Origin: a virus
Strand: one strand, 5' to 3'
IMG/VR virus record: IMGVR_UViG_3300034092_003453
Span: 1 to 28,356 of that record
Length of the DNA stretch: 28,356 bases
Shown here: positions 24,575 through 28,356 of the stretch, one piece after another
How the letters are laid out: every line of letters starts with the position of its first letter
Numbering within the stretch: position 1 is the stretch's first letter
The notes under the pieces: model-generated
Told to the model about the DNA's origin: nothing
Databases searched by the model: none
The model's input: the letters and a program-made list of their open reading frames with translations, nothing else
Program-made: the position numbers and the translations under genes

Positions 24575-25381
24575 ATGAATGCTAACTCTTACGAAATCTA
24601 CAGGTCAGAAGCTGCCGAGTATCCCCTAGTTACTCCCGAAGAGGAGCGGCGGCTGGCAGTGAGAGTGCAAGCGGGGGACTCCGACGCACGAACGGTCCTG
24701 GTGAACGCAAATCTTAGAATCGTTTTGGCTCTGGTGCAGGACTACAAACAATTCGCGGTCCCAATCGAAGAGCTGGTGGCCGAGGGGAACCTCGGGCTAA
24801 TCGAAGCGGCGACGCGCTACGACGGCAGGGTAAGCTTCTGGCACTTTGCAAAAGTGATTGTTCATCGATACATCCAAAAGGCGATGGCTGCGCAGGGCTG
24901 GGCGGTGAGGGTGCCTGGCGAGGTTCACTACCAGATGCTGCAGCTGCGGAGGGAGTCCAACAGGCTCGAAGAGAAGACTGGTAATGAGCCAGACGACGAA
25001 GCTCTGGCGGAGAGCCTCGGCATCGCAGCACACAGGGTGTCCTCGCTGCGGGGTATAATGTCAACGGTCGCGAGTATTGGCACCTCTGAGGACGACGGGG
25101 CTGGCCTTCAACTGAGTGACGGCACTTACGAAAGTTCAGGCATGGATGAGGCTCGGTCTGACCGCCTCTATAATGTCAGGAAGCTGCTGGCTGGCCTGGA
25201 ACAGCGGGAGCAGTTGGTGCTCGGTGCGCGGTATGGGCTAAAGTCCGGCGAGCCGATGCGGTTGGAAGCTATTGGCGAGCGGCTGGGAGTGTCACGCCAA
25301 CGTGTGGAACAAATAATACAGGTTGCGGAACAAACGATTCGCGACTTAGTGCTGACTGCGAAGTCGGAGGTCCCGCTGTGA
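24575..25381 (+). CDS. Phage-encoded sigma-70-family RNA polymerase sigma factor
   Basis: 268 codons from ATG 24575, 2 nt after the previous stop; ATG 24548 overlaps the primase gene and is less likely. Region 1.2 is YRSEAAEYPLVTPEEERRLA with VNANLRIVLALVQDY, region 2 is EELVAEGNLGLIEAATRYDG and WHFAKVIVHRYIQKAM, region 3 follows with EPDDEALAESLGIAAHRV, and region 4 has REQLVLGARYGL and the HTH LEAIGERLGVSRQRVEQI. It is a full group 2/3 type factor, not an ECF. It would direct host RNA polymerase to phage promoters, plausibly for the leftward virion genes or the unit at 27.5 kb. The target promoters are not identified. Confidence 0.88.
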   Translation: MNANSYEIYRSEAAEYPLVTPEEERRLAVRVQAGDSDARTVLVNANLRIVLALVQDYKQFAVPIEELVAEGNLGLIEAATRYDGRVSFWHFAKVIVHRYIQKAMAAQGWAVRVPGEVHYQMLQLRRESNRLEEKTGNEPDDEALAESLGIAAHRVSSLRGIMSTVASIGTSEDDGAGLQLSDGTYESSGMDEARSDRLYNVRKLLAGLEQREQLVLGARYGLKSGEPMRLEAIGERLGVSRQRVEQIIQVAEQTIRDLVLTAKSEVPL

Positions 25382-25785
25382 TTACTCACAAGAGGTGTGT
25401 TACCTGCGAGGAGTTCAAGAGTGTGGCTGACTTTGCTATGCGCGCTGCCTCAAGTGACGGCAAAAAAAGCAAGTGCAGACGGTGCGACGCTGTTGACAAT
25501 CGACGCAGGCGTCTCCCAGAACGCGAACGATCCGCGGCATACAGACACGCGTTGGCCCACGCCTCCGAGAAAACGCTGCTAGCACGGGCCAACGCTGCCG
25601 ACGAAGCGGCAAAAGCGCGGGTCCTCGCACGGGCCAGCGCGGCCGCGGCAGCCAGAGACGCACAGGTCTGCGCCATGGCCTCGGCCTTACAACAGCTCGC
25701 CGAGCTAGTCGCGGCCCGCAGGTTCAAGCAGGCATGTGTCGCCGAGCCGGAGGTCATAACCCAGCCCCCTAATCCACTAGCATAA
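25378..25785 (+). CDS. Zinc-finger protein with Ala-rich helix
   Basis: 135 codons from GTG 25378 (GTGA overlap with the sigma gene). Cys7, Cys10, Cys33 and Cys36 form a CxxC-x22-CxxC zinc site followed by a basic run (DNRRRRLPERERSA). It resembles the zinc-binding start of recombination endonuclease VII (T4 gp49-like) proteins, but the His-Asn catalytic core of that family is absent. The rest is a long Ala/Arg/Glu helix. DNA or RNA binding, perhaps with the sigma factor, is the likely role. It is the last gene of the rightward early module. Confidence 0.6.
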   Translation: MITHKRCVTCEEFKSVADFAMRAASSDGKKSKCRRCDAVDNRRRRLPERERSAAYRHALAHASEKTLLARANAADEAAKARVLARASAAAAARDAQVCAMASALQQLAELVAARRFKQACVAEPEVITQPPNPLA

Positions 25786-25846
25786 TCCGCTAAAATAAAA
25801 CCCTAAAAACACGTATAAGAACCTGCCTGTTTTAGCACCAGAAAAA

Positions 25847-25873
25847 GGGCCCAAATATTGGGCTCTTTTTTTT
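25847..25873 (+). terminator. Terminator at the end of the early module
   Basis: GGGCCCAA (25847-25854) pairs with TTGGGCTC (25858-25865, one G-T pair) around a 3-nt loop and is followed by eight or more T. Five A precede the stem, so it could also work on the other strand. It lies 62 nt after the last early gene. Confidence 0.8.
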
Positions 25874-25983
25874 GTGTGTAATTGAATCAAACTTAGATGA
25901 CAATAACCAAAATCGTGGCTCCCTCAAAATCTTACAAGCGGCCGACCTTATCGCCATTTGGTGGCGAGAAGCGAGTTTTGGCT

Positions 25984-26061
25984 GTGGAACATTGTTCCAC
26001 ACGGAGCTTGTGGAACATTGTGGAACATTCTGTGGAACATTGTGAAACGTGTGGAACATTG
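25984..26061 (+). repeat. Iteron-like GTGGAACATTG array
   Basis: GTGGAACATTG or one-base variants start at 25984, 26010, 26020, 26032 and 26051, with a degenerate GTGAAACGTG at 26042. The first is followed by the inverted GTTCCAC, giving the perfect inverted repeat GTGGAAC-ATT-GTTCCAC (25984-26000). Two more GTTCCAC occur at 26471 and 26484. Spacing of the last copies is about one helical turn (10, 12, 10, 9 nt), as in iterons or operator arrays. GTGGAAC / GTTCCAC are also the half-sites of many ParB parS sequences, although here in a different arrangement. Confidence 0.8.
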
Positions 26062-26097
26062 GAAAAAGGGCAAAGAACACCAAGGTTTTTCTTAATC

Positions 26098-26404
26098 TGA
26101 TCGAGCTTGAGAATCTGATCTAGTAAACATTATCATCAGGGGTAACTGGCTCAACCCGTGGGGCTAACGAGTGGGCACATCTAAAAAAATCACCCCCTAA
26201 AAACGCATACTCGATCAAGGTCCCAAGACCGTTTCCTAAAACAATGACGCATGTTCACGGTCCCTGTGGGCTGTCTATATATATTTTTTCAATAAAAAGT
26301 TAGAATAGATCGAGTCTTCGAGTAACCGATATGCGTTTTCTAGGGGTAGAAGGGTTACTCGATCAAGCAAACTCGATCAGCCTCGATCAAGAAATCTGAT
26401 CGAG
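26098..26404. repeat. TGATCGAG / CTCGATCA repeat cluster
   Basis: TGATCGAG at 26098 and 26397; its complement CTCGATCA at 26210, 26358, 26372 and 26382; degenerate copies at 26116 (TGATCTAG) and 26307 (AGATCGAG). Several are followed by AAG or preceded by TTA. Six exact 8-mers in 307 bp is far above chance. Both orientations are used and an AT-rich stretch (26275-26309) lies in the middle. Confidence 0.8.
26194..26346. repeat. Long-range inverted repeat around the AT-rich stretch
   Basis: CCCCTAAAAACGCATA (26194-26209) and TATGCGTTTTCTAGGGG (26330-26346) are inverted copies differing by one inserted base. They bracket about 120 bp that includes the AT-rich segment, and each arm is next to CTCGATCA- or CGAGTAA-type repeats. 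Confidence 0.65.
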
Positions 26405-26520
26405 TGCACGAGTAAATCGGCTAAAGTTTGAACCTGTTGGACTCTGTAGAATCTTGAGATGCTGTCTGATGTTCCACAGCTTTGTTCCACGCGTCGGGAT
26501 TTCGGCCGCATTTTTGGCGC

Positions 26521-26567
26521 AGAAAACAGGGGCAGATTTTGACGTAGAAAACGGGGGCTATTTTTGA
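26521..26567 (+). repeat. Imperfect 25-bp tandem repeat
   Basis: AGAAAACAGGGGCAGATTTTGA and AGAAAACGGGGGCTATTTTTGA lie 25 nt apart. Further GACCCGTATTTTTGGCAGGGG downstream is a more diverged relative. The function is unknown. Confidence 0.55.
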
Positions 26568-26628
26568 ACCCGAGTTTGACCCGTATTTTTGGCAGGGGTT
26601 TGTGACTCGGGTTTTGGATTACTATGAC

Positions 26629-26788
26629 CCCGTCTCCCCTACCCCCTTGGTCGGCACCTCCCCCGCTTGCCGCGGTCCCCGTCTCCCCTACCCCCTTGGT
26701 CGGCACCTCCCCCGCTTGCCGCGGTCCCCGTCTCCCCTACCCCCTTGGTCGGCACCTCCCCCGCTTGCCGCGGTCCCCGTCTCCCCCG
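26629..26788. repeat. C-rich 49-bp tandem repeat, three full copies and a partial fourth
   Basis: The unit starts CGTCTCCCCTACCCCCTTGG and ends in GCTTGCCGCGGTCCC. Copies start at 26631, 26680, 26729 and 26778 and the three full ones are identical. The plus strand has runs of four or five C at regular intervals, so the minus strand could form G-quadruplexes. A related CCGTCTCCCCCACCC recurs at about 26971. The period is constant and there are no variable spacers. Confidence 0.9.
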
Positions 26789-26986
26789 CCCCAGCTACAT
26801 TGCTCCCGTGTAACGCACAGCGTGTTGTGGCCGCCGCCGCTCCAGGATGCCCGTGGCCGCGTTTTTATTTCAAATCCATAGCAGGACAGCGGAGGCCTCA
26901 TAAAAATCCCAAAATCTTCTAACCCTCCCATAGAACGATTTACGATGCGGCGATTCCCCTGCGTAGTGACCCGTCTCCCCCACCCT

Positions 26987-27014
26987 CGCGCCGCGCACGG
27001 CGCGCCGCGCACGG
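26987..27014. repeat. 14-bp direct repeat, two copies
   Basis: CGCGCCGCGCACGG twice in tandem (26987-27000 and 27001-27014). GC-only palindromic elements (GGCGCGCC across the junction) are included. Confidence 0.8.
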
Positions 27015-27535
27015 CTGCTTCTACTCTGTTGGGTTATGGGCTTTGAAACCACATGCAAGCCTAGTTTTTTACCCTTCGCGCGAGTTAGGCGCGACTAACA
27101 TCATAGAACACGCGATGCGGAAGGTGCGGGATAATTTCTAAAAACGAAACTTTTCTTAAAATCGGGAAACAATTTTCGTCGATTGCATGGAAACAGTGTA
27201 GAGAGTGACCGCTTCAAACGGCTCCGGTTTTCCGAGAGTCCACGAAAGTTACTCAGTTCTTTGAAAAATCAGCTCGGCGCATCCCAAGGGGGAGCGAAGG
27301 GCAGCGACGTGAAAGCTTGGAGGTGTCCTAAGGGAGACTCTGGGTGATGCGTAGGTGTAGCTTGCAAAACGGGCAAAAAGTCCGTCACAGGTGGGAGCAC
27401 AGGGATGCGGAAAAAGTAACGTCGTGAAATTGCGAAAATCGTCAATGGCCTATATGCCAAGCCCTGACGAAGATTCGACGCTATTATTGCACAAGGGGAA
27501 GCAAGGCGCGGCGTGCCTCACTCGGACTGTCACAC

Positions 27536-27565
27536 TTGACAACCGTGTCTTGCTTTCTCTATTCA
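27536..27565 (+). promoter_or_regulatory. Promoter-like TTGACA with TATTCA
   Basis: TTGACA (27536-27541) is followed after 18 nt by TATTCA (27560-27565). The -10-like hexamer lies at the base of the leader hairpin, so only one of the two roles may apply. It is the best promoter candidate for the rightward unit that starts with the gene at 27622. Confidence 0.4.
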
Positions 27566-27590
27566 GCCTCCATTTCATGGGGGTTGAATA
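27560..27590 (+). promoter_or_regulatory. Leader hairpin A
   Basis: TATTCAGCCTCCAT (27560-27573) pairs with ATGGGGGTTGAATA (27577-27590) in a 14-bp stem with two G-T wobbles and loop TTC. It lies 31 nt before ATG 27622. Its outer part and the preceding CTTTCTC resemble hairpin B at 28116-28157. Confidence 0.65.
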
Positions 27591-27621
27591 TGAGAAAATA
27601 AACCCAAATAACACAAAAAAT

Positions 27622-28065
27622 ATGAGCAATAACATCGTAGAAAATCCAGAAAACGCACTCGCCACCTACAACAGCCAGATGGATTCCGGCTTGCTGCAGC
27701 CCACTGGAAAGCCACTCGGTTTAACGGCATGGGCGGAGAAGAACTCCGTGGACTTGGAGGACACGACGGAGCGCAAGGCGGCACTTAAGGCATGGCGTCA
27801 CTACGTGAAAGAGTGTCAATCCGGCCTTAAGGCCGTCGGCGCACTCATCCTCTCACAGCTGGAGGAAAATGGACAGGCAATTAAGCAAGTGAAGCCAGCC
27901 GGAGGTGGATATAACATCTGCGTCCGTCCTCTCACGAAGGTTGAAAGCAAGGGCGGAAGTGCGGAGCTGGCCGCTGAGAAGGCAAAGGTTGCCAAGTTGG
28001 AGGCGGATATGGCCGCGATGCGTGCAATGATGGAGAGCCTCATGGCTCGCCAGCTCGCAGCATAG
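27622..28065 (+). CDS. Unknown phage protein with C-terminal coiled coil
   Basis: 147 codons. I choose ATG 27622 (MSNNIVENPENALATYNSQM, leader CACAAAAAATATG) over upstream starts, which would translate the leader hairpin. The middle (GLTAWAEKNSVDLEDTTERK, then ALKAWRHYVKECQSGLKAVG) is helical. Residues about 118-145 (LAAEKAKVAKLEADMAAMRA) form a coiled coil rich in Met and Ala. Function unknown. The separate promoter-like leader and position beyond the repeat region suggest independent control from the early module. Confidence 0.65.
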   Translation: MSNNIVENPENALATYNSQMDSGLLQPTGKPLGLTAWAEKNSVDLEDTTERKAALKAWRHYVKECQSGLKAVGALILSQLEENGQAIKQVKPAGGGYNICVRPLTKVESKGGSAELAAEKAKVAKLEADMAAMRAMMESLMARQLAA

Positions 28066-28087
28066 TCACACAAGGTAGTCGTAAGGG

Positions 28088-28117
28088 AGGACGCGCTCTT
28101 TGAAAGGAGCGCGTCCT
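28088..28117 (+). terminator. Strong GC hairpin after the 27.6-kb gene
   Basis: GGACGCGCTC (28089-28098) pairs perfectly with GAGCGCGTCC (28107-28116), and A28088 with T28117. The loop has 8 nt. Only TTTCCC follows, so it is a weak intrinsic terminator or a pause/attenuation hairpin, and it abuts the next hairpin. Confidence 0.55.
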
Positions 28118-28157
28118 TTCCCTATTCAGCGCATCATGGTGCGTTGAATAGGGAAAG
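28116..28157 (+). promoter_or_regulatory. Leader hairpin B
   Basis: Eighteen consecutive pairs (one G-T) join CTTTCCCTATTCAGCGCA (28116-28133) and TGCGTTGAATAGGGAAAG (28140-28157) with loop TCATGG. It is related to hairpin A in CTTTCYCTATTCAGC, CATGG and GTTGAATA. A second fold, GAAAGCA (28153-28159) with TGCTTTC (28163-28169), would compete with its right arm. It precedes the gene at 28207. Confidence 0.75.
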
Positions 28158-28206
28158 CATCCTGCTTTCTCATACTCCCCTAATAGAAAATCAGCACTCA
28201 CAAAAT

Positions 28207-28356
28207 ATGAACGCACACACAAAAGCCACGATGCCCCAAGCGGGTTACAGAAGGCCGAAAATCTACGACATGTTAGCCGCTACAGAGCGGAAAAGTCACT
28301 GGGTCTGGCAGAATCGTCTCGCGAAGTATCGTCCAGACCAGTATCAAAAGCCGGAG
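28207..28356 (+). CDS. Unknown protein, N-terminal part (partial)
   Basis: 50 codons from ATG 28207 to the window edge, no stop. The leader CACTCACAAAATATG resembles that of the previous gene. The peptide starts MNAHTKATMPQAGYRRPKIY and continues with a helical, aromatic and basic part (LAATERKSHWVWQNRLAKYR). The basic character suggests nucleic acid binding. Too short for a family call. Confidence 0.55.
   Translation, partial: MNAHTKATMPQAGYRRPKIYDMLAATERKSHWVWQNRLAKYRPDQYQKPE

Larger units (their letters stand above)
25874..27535. other. Repeat-rich region without convincing genes
   Basis: About 1.66 kb without a credible coding frame on either strand. The frames present either translate the repeats (Pro/Ser-rich, or recurring VEHC and NVPQ peptides) or change quality at once. 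It contains an iteron-like array (25984-26061), a TGATCGAG cluster, an AT-rich stretch (26275-26309), a long-range inverted repeat, imperfect 25-bp repeats and a C-rich 49-bp tandem repeat. From 27015 to 27535 the sequence is purine-rich and unique. Taken together it looks like a replication origin or partition/control region. That is inference; no initiator-binding site of known sequence is identified. Confidence 0.6.

Noticed and set aside
25378-25785. Recombination endonuclease VII identity for the zinc-finger protein
   Set aside because: Only the CxxC pairs agree; the His-Asp/Asn catalytic motif of that family is not present in the Ala-rich remainder.
25897-26100. 67-codon rightward frame (starts MTITKIVAPSKSYKRP) with VEHC peptides, and the opposite 83-codon frame with NVPQ peptides
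   Set aside because: Their C-terminal halves are translations of the GTGGAACATTG repeats. The first 30 codons of the rightward frame look possible, but no leader or family supports a gene.
26629-26788. Regular repeats resembling a CRISPR array
   Set aside because: The whole 49-bp period is identical between copies, so there are no variable spacers, and no cas genes are present. The Cas4-like nuclease domain belongs to a phage recombination fusion.
26602-26922. Pro/Ser-rich reading frames over the 49-bp repeat
   Set aside because: They only translate the C-rich repeat in several frames and show no start signal or independent domain.
27391-27621. 77-codon extension of the gene at 27622
   Set aside because: It would translate the promoter-like region and the leader hairpin, and its composition is unlike the rest of the protein.
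1-28356. tRNA genes
   Set aside because: I looked in the intergenic regions for T-loop and acceptor patterns and saw none; a covariance-model search would be needed to exclude degenerate ones.

Overview
The window is part of the genome of a tailed double-stranded DNA phage, or a prophage. The evidence is a complete set of head genes (large terminase, portal, scaffold-like protein, probable major capsid protein, start of a tail-fibre-type gene) and a phage replication block. The portal of about 795 residues and the gene order suggest a podovirus-like particle. Tail, lysis and most adsorption genes lie outside the window. The host cannot be named. Almost no start codon has a Shine-Dalgarno sequence; leaders are A/T-rich or CAA-rich, which is typical of hosts such as Bacteroidota and possible in Verrucomicrobiota.

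Layout. Positions 1-8797 form a leftward virion module. In transcription order it holds the large terminase, a glycosyltransferase-like protein, a DUF6321-type protein, the portal, a small protein, a coiled-coil scaffold-like protein, the probable capsid protein, a strong terminator, and a tail-fibre-type gene that runs off the left edge. A 55-bp divergent promoter region separates it from a rightward tyrosine integrase (8853-9836). A long rightward early module (9876-25785) follows, in which many genes are joined by ATGA, GTGA or TAATG overlaps. It encodes a RuvC-like resolvase, two glycosyltransferase-like proteins and an FkbM methyltransferase, an SF2 helicase joined in frame to a PD-(D/E)XK nuclease, a possible ssDNA-binding protein, a MazG-like protein, small membrane and Cys/His-rich proteins, a family A DNA polymerase interrupted by a mini-intein, a GH75 chitosanase-like enzyme, dihydrofolate reductase, an AEP primase/SF3 helicase, a sigma-70-family factor and a small zinc-finger protein. 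It ends at a hairpin terminator.

From about 25.87 to 27.54 kb there is no convincing gene. The stretch is dense in repeats: an iteron-like GTGGAACATTG array, a TGATCGAG cluster in both orientations around an AT-rich segment, a long-range inverted repeat, and a C-rich 49-bp tandem repeat. It is the best candidate for a replication origin or partition/regulatory region. A promoter-like sequence and a hairpin leader then begin another rightward unit (27622 onward), and a related hairpin stands before the next gene.

The most unusual points are these. (1) The polymerase intein has intact splicing motifs, but a helix-turn-helix module typical of homing-endonuclease proteins survives in the wrong frame in its centre. 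(2) The 882-codon helicase-nuclease reading frame has a linker that coincides with a 77-codon gene in another frame, which carries the better coding signal. (3) The repeat-rich noncoding block is large and complex. (4) Two genes share a related leader hairpin. (5) The phage appears to encode its own full-length sigma factor.
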